Origin: GCA-2861595 sp035536185
GTDB taxonomy: Bacteria; Actinomycetota; Acidimicrobiia; Acidimicrobiales; GCA-2861595
Reading direction: 5' to 3'
Assembly: GCA_035536185.1 (NCBI GenBank)
Contig: DATLOM010000008.1
Location: forward strand, 75,933-139,932
Length of the DNA stretch: 64,000 nucleotides
The first letter of the stretch is position 1. Every line of letters starts with the position of its first letter. This document shows, in pieces, positions 48,322 through 60,322 of the stretch. The notes under the pieces were generated by a model, which searched no databases, was not told where the DNA came from, and saw only the letters and a list, made by a program, of their open reading frames with translations. A program made the position numbers and the translations under genes.

Positions 48322-48371
48322 GGTGGGCCGTGCAGGACTCGAACCTGCGACCCCTTGCGCGTCATGCAAGT
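48322..48371. repeat. Right attachment site within tRNA-Val
   Basis: Fifty bases identical to 41099-41148. This copy forms the 3' half of the intact tRNA, so integration restored a working gene. Confidence 0.92.
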
Positions 48372-48397
48372 GCTCTACCAGGCTGAGCTAACGGCCC
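48324..48397 (-). tRNA. tRNA-Val (GAC)
   Basis: A complete cloverleaf on the minus strand: acceptor GGGCCGT pairs with ACGGCCC, the D-arm is GCTC/GAGC, the anticodon stem CTTGC/GCAAG encloses ATGACGC with anticodon GAC, and the T-arm GCAGG/CCTGC encloses TTCGAGT. The discriminator base is A and the CCA end is not fully encoded. It is the integration target of the adjacent element. Confidence 0.95.
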
Positions 48398-48599
48398 CGG
48401 ATCAGCTGCTCACCATAGCAGCGGCGCTGATTCCCGCTACCGAGTGTGATTCTCGGGAGGGTGGGTACGAACGAAATGCAATCAAGAAGCGGGTCCGGGG
48501 CGAGGCAGGGCGTGGCTGCGCCGGCACCGTTCCCCCCGTCGCGATACGGCGGACGCGACGGGGGGCTCACCCGGCCAGGCACCCCGGCCCCGCTCGCCG

Positions 48600-49526
48600 C
48601 TATCGCCTGCGCTTGGCGTCCAGGAGGCGGTGGTCGGCCAGGTCGAGGAGGTACTCCCCGTCGTCCCCGTCATCGGGGTAGGTGGCCGAGCCCCAGGTGA
48701 AGCTGGGGGCGCCGGCTGCCTCCACCCGGGCGACCACACACTCGGCGGTGTCCGCCGTCGCCTCCGGCAACAGCACCACGAACTCGTCACCGCCGACCCG
48801 GTAGGCCTGGTCGCCGACCCGCAGTGCGCTACCGAGGCCGGCCGCCAGCTCCCGCAGGAGGCGGTCGCCCGCGGCATGACCGTCCCTGTCGTTCACCGCT
48901 TTCAGCTTGTCCATGTCGGCGACCACGACGGTGAGGCAGCGGCTGTGGCGCTTGGCCCGGCCCAGATCACGTTCTATGTCCCGCTGGAGGGCACGGCGGT
49001 TCAGCAGCCCGGTGAGAGCGTCCACATGGGCCTCCTCCTCCAGCCGGGTCGACATCCGGCGGGCGGCCACGCCTATGGCCCGGTCGACCACCATGGTCAT
49101 CCGCAGGAGCGTCTCCATCTGCTCCTCCGGTGGCACGCGCCCCTCCACATGGCTCCGGAGCGCCTCCCTCAGGCAGATGAGCTGGCCCACGGCCACGTCT
49201 AGCGATCCGGCGGCCACGGCGAAAGCCTCGGCGACAGGCTCGATGTCAGGGTCCGGCCCCCAGCCGAGTGGTTGCGGGTGGCGAAGGGCCAGGGCCACGC
49301 TCCTGATCACGTCAGCGGCCATGGGAGGCCGGCTCTCAGGCGGCAGGAGAGGATCCCACCGGCACAGCTCCTCCCAGATGAAGACTGCTTCACTGATCTC
49401 TGACTCGAGGATCCTGACCGCGACGAGCGGTGCCGGGTGGGCACGGGGGTCCTCGGCGGTGCCGCCGCCATCGACCACCGGACCGTCGGCCCGCCCGGCC
49501 AAGTCCGCCTGATCTGTCTGAGCCAC
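48600..49526 (-). CDS. GGDEF diguanylate cyclase
   Basis: A 308-residue soluble protein. The first 165 residues form a helical sensor-like region without a recognised family (LRHPQPLGWGPDPDIEPVAE and following helices). The GGDEF domain begins at DALTGLLNRRALQRD and has an intact active site (YRVGGDEFVVLL). RVGD five residues before GGDEF is a textbook RxxD inhibitory site, so feedback inhibition by the product is expected. It should synthesise cyclic di-GMP from two GTP. The start is a GTG. A candidate cyclic-di-GMP riboswitch lies 11 kb away in the same window. Confidence 0.92.
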   Translation of the reverse strand: MAQTDQADLAGRADGPVVDGGGTAEDPRAHPAPLVAVRILESEISEAVFIWEELCRWDPLLPPESRPPMAADVIRSVALALRHPQPLGWGPDPDIEPVAEAFAVAAGSLDVAVGQLICLREALRSHVEGRVPPEEQMETLLRMTMVVDRAIGVAARRMSTRLEEEAHVDALTGLLNRRALQRDIERDLGRAKRHSRCLTVVVADMDKLKAVNDRDGHAAGDRLLRELAAGLGSALRVGDQAYRVGGDEFVVLLPEATADTAECVVARVEAAGAPSFTWGSATYPDDGDDGEYLLDLADHRLLDAKRRR

Positions 49527-49678
49527 GTCTCAAAGGTATCTACCGGGAGGGTGGTCTGCTCAAACAGCTGATATTGGCCGGCTCGTGGCGACCAAAGAGT
49601 CGAGATCCTTCAGAAGGGAGCCTCGATGAAGGGATCGAGGGCGGTGGGACCGCGGCCATTTGGGGGTAGGGGACACCC

Positions 49679-50653
49679 ATGACGATCGAGATCGGATATG
49701 CACTGTCCAGTGAAGAGCATGCTCCGGCGGACCTGGTCCGTCACGCCGTTCGGGCCGAGGAAGCCGGCTTCACCTTCGCCGGCATCTCAGACCACTTCCA
49801 TCCGTGGGTCAAGGCCCAGGGCCACAGCCCGTTCGTGTGGGGGGTGCTGGGGGCCATCGCCCAGGCCACGGAACGACTACGACTGGGCACGGGAGTGACC
49901 TGCCCGACGGTGCGAACCCATCCGGCCATCGTGGCCCAGGCGGCCGCCACCGCCGCCTGCCTGATGCCCGGGCGCTTCTTCCTGGGCGTCGGCAGCGGTG
50001 AAGCCCTCAACGAGCACATTCTCGGTGACCGCTGGCCCCCGGCCCCTACCCGCCTGGAGATGCTGGAGGAAGCCATCACCGTCATCCGGACCCTCTGGAC
50101 GGGGGGCAGCCAGGATCACCAGGGCCGGCACTACACCGTCGAGAACGCCACGATCTTCGACCTCCCGGAGAGGCTGCCAGAGATGATCGTCGCCGCCAGC
50201 GGGACCAAGGCCGCCGAGCTGGCGGGCCGGGCGGGCGACGGCTTCTGGGGCACAACCGCCGACCGCGAGACGATCGAGACCTTCGAGGGTGCGGGAGGCA
50301 CCGGAAAGCCCCGGTACGGGCAGGTGACGGTGTGCTGGGCCGAGACCGAGGAGGAGGCGCAGAAGACGGCTTTCCAGATCTGGCCCAACGCCGGCATCGG
50401 CGGCCAGCTCTCCCAGGACCTGCCCACGCCGAAGCACTTCGAGGACGCGGCCGAGATGCTTCACCAGGAGGATCTGGCCGAGAAGGTGGTCTGCGGCCCC
50501 GACGTGGCCCGCCACGCCGGCCTGATCCGCAGCTACGTCGATGCCGGTTACACCCATGTGTACATACACCAGGTCGGCCCCGATCAGCAGGGCTTCTTCC
50601 GCTTCTGGGAGAGCGAGCTCCGCCCCGCCCTCGCCGCCGAGCAGGTGGTCTGA
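49679..50653 (+). CDS. F420-type luciferase-like oxidoreductase
   Basis: A 324-residue LLM-fold protein close to the F420-dependent glucose-6-phosphate dehydrogenase group. Family landmarks are IGYALSSEEHAPADLV, the catalytic-type histidine in GISDHFHPW, the loop LGTGVTCPTVRTHPAI, LGVGSGEALNEHI and VAASGTKAAELAGRAGDGFW. It should transfer hydride with cofactor F420 in the cytoplasm; its substrate cannot be read. A GGGG-rich ribosome site lies just before ATG 49679. It ends 16 bases before the topoisomerase gene. Confidence 0.87.
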   Translation: MTIEIGYALSSEEHAPADLVRHAVRAEEAGFTFAGISDHFHPWVKAQGHSPFVWGVLGAIAQATERLRLGTGVTCPTVRTHPAIVAQAAATAACLMPGRFFLGVGSGEALNEHILGDRWPPAPTRLEMLEEAITVIRTLWTGGSQDHQGRHYTVENATIFDLPERLPEMIVAASGTKAAELAGRAGDGFWGTTADRETIETFEGAGGTGKPRYGQVTVCWAETEEEAQKTAFQIWPNAGIGGQLSQDLPTPKHFEDAAEMLHQEDLAEKVVCGPDVARHAGLIRSYVDAGYTHVYIHQVGPDQQGFFRFWESELRPALAAEQVV

Positions 50654-50669
50654 CCGGCCGCAACCTCTC

Positions 50670-51710
50670 ATGCCTCGCCTCCGCAGGAGCGACTGCACCT
50701 CTCCCGGCATCCGCCGCCGCCGTGCCGGCCGCGGGTTCACCTACCACGACTGGGAAGGCCGGCGGGTGAGTGACCCCGAGGTCCTGGCCCGCATCAACGC
50801 GCTGGCCATCCCACCGGCCTGGCAGGACGTCTGGATCTGCCCGTGGGCCTTCGGTCACATCCAGGCGGTCGGTACGGACGCCGCCGGTCGCCGCCAGTAC
50901 CGCTACCACGACGCCTGGCGCACCCGGCGCAACCAGGAGAAGTTCGACCACATGCTGCAGTTCGCCCGGGCGCTCCCCCTCCTCCGCGAGGCGGTCAGCG
51001 CACGAGTCACAGGAGATGCGCTGGACCGCGATCAGGTGCTGGCCTGCGCGGTACGCCTGCTGGACATCGGCTTCTTCCGCGTGGGGGGTGAGGACTACGC
51101 AGAGCAGAACCAGAGCTTCGGGCTGGCGACCATCCGGAAGCGCCACGTGCGGGTGGGGGACGGCGAGGTGATCTTCGACTACGTGGCCAAGAGCGGCAAG
51201 CAGCGCATCCAGGCCCTGGCCGACCCCGAGGTCTGTGCCGTGGTCGAGGCTCTCAAGCGCCGGCGGGGTGGCGGCCCGGAGCTTCTCGCCTTCCGGGAAG
51301 GGTCACGCTGGGTCGACGTGCGCTCCGCCGACATCAACACCTTCATCAAGGACATCACCGGGGGGGACTTCAGCGCCAAGGACTTCAGGACCTGGCACGC
51401 CACCGTGCTGGCCGCGGTGAGCCTGGCCGTGGCCGCCGACGCCGCCTCCTCGACGGCCCGCAAGCGGGCGGTGACGTGGGCCATGAAGTCGGTGGCGCAC
51501 TACCTGGGCAACACCCCGGCGGTGTGCCGGTCCTCCTACGTGGACCCCCGGGTGGTCGACCTGTACTGGGACGGCACCACCATCGCCCCCGCTCTGGCCG
51601 ATCTCGGCCAGGGTGTCGCCTTCGGGCAGCCGTCGACCCAGGGGGCCATCGAACAGGCCGTCCTGGCGCTTCTCGACGACTCCCCGGCCGCCGCCGCCAA
51701 TGTGGCCTGA
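50670..51710 (+). CDS. DNA topoisomerase IB, poxvirus type
   Basis: A 346-residue type IB topoisomerase. The N-terminal domain has GFTYHDWEGRRV and IPPAWQDVWICPWAFGHIQA; the catalytic domain has the basic RIQALAD, KDFRTWHATV (Arg/Lys/His) and the tyrosine nucleophile in CRSSYVDPRV. It relaxes supercoils by nicking one strand through a 3'-phosphotyrosine. Bacterial copies are accessory to TopA and are often horizontally spread. A long inverted repeat follows the gene. Confidence 0.92.
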   Translation: MPRLRRSDCTSPGIRRRRAGRGFTYHDWEGRRVSDPEVLARINALAIPPAWQDVWICPWAFGHIQAVGTDAAGRRQYRYHDAWRTRRNQEKFDHMLQFARALPLLREAVSARVTGDALDRDQVLACAVRLLDIGFFRVGGEDYAEQNQSFGLATIRKRHVRVGDGEVIFDYVAKSGKQRIQALADPEVCAVVEALKRRRGGGPELLAFREGSRWVDVRSADINTFIKDITGGDFSAKDFRTWHATVLAAVSLAVAADAASSTARKRAVTWAMKSVAHYLGNTPAVCRSSYVDPRVVDLYWDGTTIAPALADLGQGVAFGQPSTQGAIEQAVLALLDDSPAAAANVA

Positions 51711-51743
51711 CCTCCAGGACTGGCGAAAACGGGCCCAGGCGCG

Positions 51744-51784
51744 CACATACCGGGAGCCGGCAATTGCTCGGCTCCCGGTATGTG
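51744..51784 (+). terminator. Perfect 16-bp inverted repeat after topoisomerase IB
   Basis: CACATACCGGGAGCCG and its exact complement are separated by nine bases. The gene before it (plus) and the operon beyond it (minus) converge here, so it probably ends transcription from both sides. It lacks a T-run. Its length and perfection are above what other stems in the window show. Confidence 0.6.
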
Positions 51785-51863
51785 GGGCTCCCGGGGGGCG
51801 GGACACCAGGATTCTCCCCCGCCGGAAACGTCCTAAACCAAATTTCTCAAAAAATTTCTGGGG

Positions 51864-53060
51864 TCAGCCCGGAGGGGCGATCGTGTCGTCCACCGGCTCC
51901 TCTTCCCCCTTCTCGACGAAGCTCCGATCGCCCTCGTCCAGGGGCTCGTCGACCTGCTGGCGGACCTGCTGGACCTCGGCTCCCAGGGCTTCGAGACGCT
52001 CCTCCGGGTCCTCCGGTTCGGTCGTCCCGGCCTCGGGCTCGCTGGCCTCGGTCTCGCTGGCCTCGGGCTCGCTCTCCTCGGTCTCGCTGGCCTCGGGCTC
52101 GCTGTCCTCGGTCTCGCTGGCCTCGGTCTCGCTGCGCTCGGTCTGGGTGTCGTCGTCCGTCACGGCGCCGTTCTTACCCTGCAGCGACTGGGCGCAGGCC
52201 ACCCCGGCGATGGCGCCCTTGGCCGCCGCCACCTGGACGAGCTGGAGACCAGGTGTCACGTCACCGGCGGCGTAGACCCCCGGCACTGTCGTCGCCCCCT
52301 CCAGGTCCACCTCTATGCACCCCTCGTCGGTGAGGGCGCACCCGAGCTGAGCGGCCAGAGCCGTCCGGGGGCGGTGGGCGATGGAAAAGAAAGCCAGCTG
52401 GCAGTCCAGTACGCCCCCCCCGGCCAGGCGCACCCCCTCCAGGCACCCCCGCTCCCCGATGAGCTCGACGGCGTCGTCCTCCAGGATGGAGACACCCTTG
52501 CTGTTCAGGCGCCTTCTGTCCTCCTCGTCCCCCTCGAAATGCCGGCCGTCGGTGACCACGGTGACGGTCTTGGCCCAACCCAGCAGGGTCAGCGCGAAGC
52601 CGGTGAGGTTCGCGCTCCAGCCGAAGGCCACGACGTCGCATCCCTTGGCCTCGTAGCCGTCGCAGGTCGGGCAGTGGAACACGCTGGCGCCGTAGTGCTC
52701 GAAGAAGTTCTCGACCTCGGGGAAGTCGTCCTCGACGCCCACCGCCAGCACGAGCCGGCGGGCTTCCAGGGTCGCCCCGTCCGCCTCCACCGTGAAGACG
52801 CCGTCGTCTCTCCGGCTGACCGCAGACGCCCGGAGCGGGCGGATCTCCGTCTCGGTGTAGGCATCGAGCTGGCTACGGGCGCCCTCGAGAAAGCTCTTGG
52901 GTGCCAGCGGGTCGGTGCCGAGGTAGCCGTGCGCCTTCTCGACCCAGCGGTTGCGGTGCTCGCCGGCGTCGAGGACCAGCACCTTCCTGCGGTACCGGGA
53001 CAGCCAGGTGGCGGCGCTGAGGCCGGCAGGGCCGCCGCCGATGACTATGGCGTCGAACAC
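51864..53060 (-). CDS. Thioredoxin-reductase-like flavoprotein with acidic repeat tail
   Basis: A 398-residue FAD-linked disulphide reductase. The FAD loop is AIVIGGGPAGLSAATWL, the redox pair is CPTC in FHCPTCDGYEA, and the second FAD site is VYAAGDVTPGLQLVQVAAA. The NAD(P)H-binding loop VAFGWSANLTGFALTLLG lacks the usual GxGxxA/G pattern. The enzyme core ends near residue 305, and an acidic tail follows with seven Ser/Thr/Glu-rich 5-residue repeats (SETEA-type) and a final charged segment. It may reduce a thioredoxin or another disulphide. It lies three bases after the SRPBCC gene and appears to be the last gene of the trehalose operon. Confidence 0.85.
   Translation of the reverse strand: MFDAIVIGGGPAGLSAATWLSRYRRKVLVLDAGEHRNRWVEKAHGYLGTDPLAPKSFLEGARSQLDAYTETEIRPLRASAVSRRDDGVFTVEADGATLEARRLVLAVGVEDDFPEVENFFEHYGASVFHCPTCDGYEAKGCDVVAFGWSANLTGFALTLLGWAKTVTVVTDGRHFEGDEEDRRRLNSKGVSILEDDAVELIGERGCLEGVRLAGGGVLDCQLAFFSIAHRPRTALAAQLGCALTDEGCIEVDLEGATTVPGVYAAGDVTPGLQLVQVAAAKGAIAGVACAQSLQGKNGAVTDDDTQTERSETEASETEDSEPEASETEESEPEASETEASEPEAGTTEPEDPEERLEALGAEVQQVRQQVDEPLDEGDRSFVEKGEEEPVDDTIAPPG
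52031..52150 (-). repeat. 15-bp tandem repeat in the reductase tail
   Basis: Seven near-identical 15-bp units alternate CCTCGGG and CCTCGGT starts, with an eighth, less exact copy. They encode the SETEA/SEPEA pattern. The exact period suggests slippage and likely copy-number variation between strains. Confidence 0.8.
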
Positions 53061-53063
53061 CCG

Positions 53064-53488
53064 TCAGCGCTGCAGCGTTCGAGCTAGTTCACCCAGTCGC
53101 CGCAGCGACTCTTCGTTGCGGGCCTTCACCAGCGGGGCCAGCATCATCTCGGGAATGAGTGCCGCCGGCCCCGATACCGCCTTCTCCTCCATCTCCACCT
53201 TCGTCCCCGTGCCGGCCGGCTCGATGGTGAGGACCACCTCGGCCGTGCCGGCGGGACGGGCCCGGGCCCGGAGCACGAGGCGCTTGCCATCCTCGCTGTC
53301 GAGCACGGTCGTGGTGTCCTCGATGCCGACGGCCAGCTCGTGGTGGAGGGTGGCGCCGGGGGCGGGCCAGCTCTCGTCGGCGGCCCGGATGCGACGGGCA
53401 CCCACCACCCAGTCGCGATAGGAGTGAGGGTCGGCCAGCACGGCCCAGACCCGCTCGGGCGACGCCGGGACCTCACGAACCACTGTGA

Positions 53489-53492
<4 letters not shown>
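53064..53492 (-). CDS. SRPBCC-family (START-like) protein
   Basis: A 142-residue single-domain protein of the Bet v1-like/polyketide-cyclase superfamily, with the typical first strand and helix (VVREVPASPERVWAVLADPH, YRDWVVGARRI) and a long C-terminal helix (MLAPLVKARNEESLRRLGEL). The fold makes a hydrophobic cavity for a lipid or small molecule. Its ATG overlaps the treZ stop, so it belongs to the trehalose operon, but its link to trehalose is not evident. Confidence 0.83.
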
Positions 53493-55248
<1,756 letters not shown>

Positions 55249-55252
<4 letters not shown>

Positions 55253-57940
55253 CTGGCCTCCAGAAGGGCCACGGGGAACTCACCCAGCAGCTCGGCCAGC
55301 TCGACCTGACCGCCCTTCACCTCGGCGCCGCTCAAGACGTTTCGCCAGGGCCGTTCGGCAAGGGCGACGGTGGTGTCGAGCCAATCCGGCTGGTCGCCCA
55401 GGCCGATGACGAGCCGGGGGACCACGGTGGCCGCCGCGCCACCACGGACGAAGGCGACGACGCTGCCGGCCTTGGAGCCGGTCGCGGCAACGGGCTCGTA
55501 GGAGCCGGAGGGGCCGAAGAGATCCGGTCGCTGCCGGCGCAGGCGCAGAGCGCGCGCCGTCACCAGCATCTTGGGCAGCCCTTCCTCCGCCCTCTCCCAC
55601 GCCTCGCCCGCCGACACCCGCTCAATCTCCCCCAGAAGGGCGCGTCGTAGTCCGAAATCCACGGGGCGGCGGTTGTCGGGGTCCACGAGACTGAGATCCC
55701 ACAGCTCGGTCCCCTGATAGGTGTCGGGTACGCCCGGCGCGGTCAGCTTGACCAGGGTCTGGGCCAGCGAGCTCAGCCGACCCGGCCGCACCAGTGGCCG
55801 CACGAAGGCGGAGAGGTCGGTTGAGAAGTCCGGATCGGCCAGGACGGCCTCCACGAAGGCCCGCAGCGCGGAGTCGTAGGCGGGCACCTGGTCGGTCCAC
55901 GACGTGTGGACCTTTGCTTCGCGCGACGCCTTCTCCATGTAGGCGACGGCGCGGTCGGCGCTCAGCGGCCAGGCTCCGACGAGGGTCTGGTACAGCAGGT
56001 ACTCGGCGTTGGTATCGGGAAGCTGCGGCGCCGGCCGGTGCCTCTGGTTGTGCTCCGACCATCGCGTGACGGCGTCGGCCCAGGCCTCGGGAATCTCCGA
56101 GAGGAGCGCAAGGCGCGCTCTCACGTCCTCACCGCGCTTGGTGTCATGGGTGGCCGTGGTCGTCATCCCCGCCGGCCACGACTCCTGGCTGGCCCCACAA
56201 GCGGCATGGAAGTCGTCCACGGTCGTGCCGAAACGACCGGGATCTCCGCCCACCTCGTTGAGCGACACCAGCGGGAGGTAGGTGTAGAAGGCGGTGTCCT
56301 CCACCCCCTTGGCCGTGACGGGACTGGTGAGCTGCTGGAAGCGGGCCACCAGCTCGGTTTCGGCGTCGGCATGGAACACTTTCAGCCCCGGCGGCTGGTC
56401 ACCCCGCACCCGCAGAAGGATCAGGTCCTGGAGGAACCCGAACAGCTCACCATCCAGCTCGGGCCGGCGCTGCCTTGCCCGCTCCACGGCCTCCTCGACA
56501 TAGGTGACGTCCGAGGCCGACACCGCCGCTTCCTCGGGACGGACGTAGCTGCGGTAGACGGGAAAGCAGGCGACGACCTCACGCAACACCTCGTGCAGCT
56601 CGTAACGGGTGTAGTCGCGGTACCGGCGGTTCCGCTCGCACACCTGTACGAACAGCTCGGTCAGGCGGGCCAGGTCGGCGGCCAGTGACTCTCGAAGGGC
56701 CTGATGCTTCTTCTCGATGGCCACCTCGGCGAAGTCGGTGGGCTCGCCCGTGAACTTGGCGTACAGGTCCAGCAACGGGCCCCGACCGACGGGATCGAGG
56801 AACAGGCCCCCGACGCGATTGAGGAAGTCGTACCCCGTCGTGCCGGCCACGGGCCATGTCGGCGGCAGGTCCTCGGTTCGCTCCAGGATCTTCTCCACGA
56901 CGATCCAGGCGCCGGCGCCGCTGGCCTCGTTCAGGCGCCGCAGGTACCCCTCCGGGTCGCGGAGGCCGTCGGGATGGTCGATGCGAAGCCCATCGATAGT
57001 GCCCTCGGCGATCCACCCCAGAACGAGCGCGTGGGTGTCGTCGAAGACCTGAGGGTCCTCCATGCGAAGGCCGATGAGGGTGCTGATGTCGAAGAACCGC
57101 CTGTAGTCGAGCTCTCGCCCCGCCGTGCGCCAGAAGGCCAGCCGGTAGTTCTGGCGCTCGAGCAGGGCATCCAGGGCATCCGGATCCGCGTTCACGGCGT
57201 CGACCTGCGCATCGACGGCCGCGGCGGCGTCAGGGTCCTCCTCGCACAGTCGGGCGAGGGTGGCCCGCAGGACCTCCTTGTCGCGGTGACGTTCCCTCCT
57301 GCTCTCCCGATCAGTGTCCGTCGAGGTGGGCAGGCGGCCGAAGGCGCTGGCCAGCGACTCCAGCTCGGGAAGGCGGCAACGCTCGGCCGCCGCACCCAGT
57401 AGCCGGTCGAGCGACCGCGGGGTGACCGGCGCGACGTGCTCGTGGTAGCGCACCGTGAACGATCCGGCTTCGCGCACCAGGCGGATCTCGCCGGCCTCGA
57501 GCACCCGCCCGTAGTGGTCACCCAGGATGGGCAGGAGCACCGTGTTGCGCAGCTTGGCCTCGGGCGGGTCCCAGTCGACGTCGAAGTACGAGGCATAGAT
57601 GCTCGATGGCCCGTTCTCCAGGACGTCCCACCACCATGAGTTGTCCCATGTGCCGATGGCCATGTGGTTGGGAACGATGTCGAGGATCTGCCCGAGACCG
57701 GCTTGGGCGAGGGCCGCGCACATGCGGCTGTGGCCGTCGCTGCCACCCAGCTCCACGTTGACCTTCGAGTGGTCGACGACGTCGTAGCCGTGGGTGCTGC
57801 CGGGGGCAGCCTGAAGGTACGGCGACGCGTAGAGGTGGGTGACCCCCAGGTCGGAGAGGTACGAGACGATGCCGGCGACGTCGTCGAAGCCGAACCCTGG
57901 CCGTAGCTGGATGCGGTACGTGGCGCCGGGCGTGAAGGGC

Positions 57941-57951
<11 letters not shown>
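55249..57951 (-). CDS. treY: Malto-oligosyltrehalose synthase
   Basis: A 900-residue GH13 transglycosylase-isomerase. Blocks are YRIQLRPGFGFDDVA, LYASPYLQAAPGSTHGYDVV, DIVPNHMA, the nucleophile segment DGLRIDHPDGL, WIVVEKIL and TATHDTKRGEDVRARL. It turns the reducing end of a malto-oligosaccharide into an alpha,alpha-1,1 trehalosyl end. The GTG at 57951 lies inside the last codons of treX (11-base overlap) and fits the family's N-terminus; an upstream start would add about 20 basic residues. Confidence 0.93.
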
Positions 57952-60040
<2,089 letters not shown>

Positions 60041-60208
60041 CCCCGCACGCTACCCGCCGTCAGCTGAGGTCCCTCCTGGGCGCATTGGGCAGATCGTGCC
60101 CGCTCGGCCGATGACGATCGGCGGAATTACCGGGAAATTGAGAGGTAGTTGATAAACCCGACGGGGCTCATGCACCGATGAGAACAGTGCAATCCTCGTT
60201 CGTGAGGG

Positions 60209-60290
60209 CTGGTCGAGAAGGGCACACCTGCTGCGAGGCAGGGCCGCAAAGCCACGGGGGTCACGTACCCAGCCGGGTTACCGAAACCGG
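60209..60290 (+). promoter_or_regulatory. Cyclic-di-GMP (GEMM-I) riboswitch candidate
   Basis: The leader of the metalloprotease gene carries the GEMM-I landmarks in order: a P1 strand CTGGT, the GGCACA segment, a helix closed by a GNRA loop (CCTGCT-GCGA-GGCAGG), the conserved CCGCAAAGCCACGGG, a second short helix (GGGT/ACCC), the CAGCCGGGTTACCG element, and the P1 partner ACCGG. The spacing matches the class that binds cyclic di-GMP; a cGAMP-preferring variant cannot be excluded by eye. Confidence 0.85.
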
Positions 60291-60292
60291 TC

Positions 60293-60315
60293 GGTCCTCC
60301 TTCTCCGGAAGGACC
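60293..60315 (+). promoter_or_regulatory. SD-sequestering hairpin, riboswitch expression platform
   Basis: GGTCCT pairs with AGGACC, which contains the AAGGA ribosome site of the downstream gene seven to twelve bases before its ATG. It begins two bases after the aptamer, so ligand binding could decide whether this hairpin forms. This points to translational rather than transcriptional control. Confidence 0.55.
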
Positions 60316-60322
60316 TCCTCCC

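Larger units (their letters stand above)
41099..48371. mobile_element. Integrative element inserted in tRNA-Val(GAC)
   Basis: A 7.3-kb segment bounded by a perfect 50-bp direct repeat. The right copy is the 3' half of the intact tRNA-Val gene and the left copy is a displaced tRNA 3' half, the classic footprint of tyrosine-recombinase integration. The integrase gene lies 151 bases from the right border. Contents from left to right: two exported or membrane proteins, a decayed MobF relaxase, an excisionase-like HTH protein, an XRE regulator, a possible toxin-antitoxin pair and the integrase. The left third has visibly lower G+C than the chromosome. Frameshifts in both integrase and relaxase suggest that the element is no longer mobile unless these are sequencing errors. 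Confidence 0.9.
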
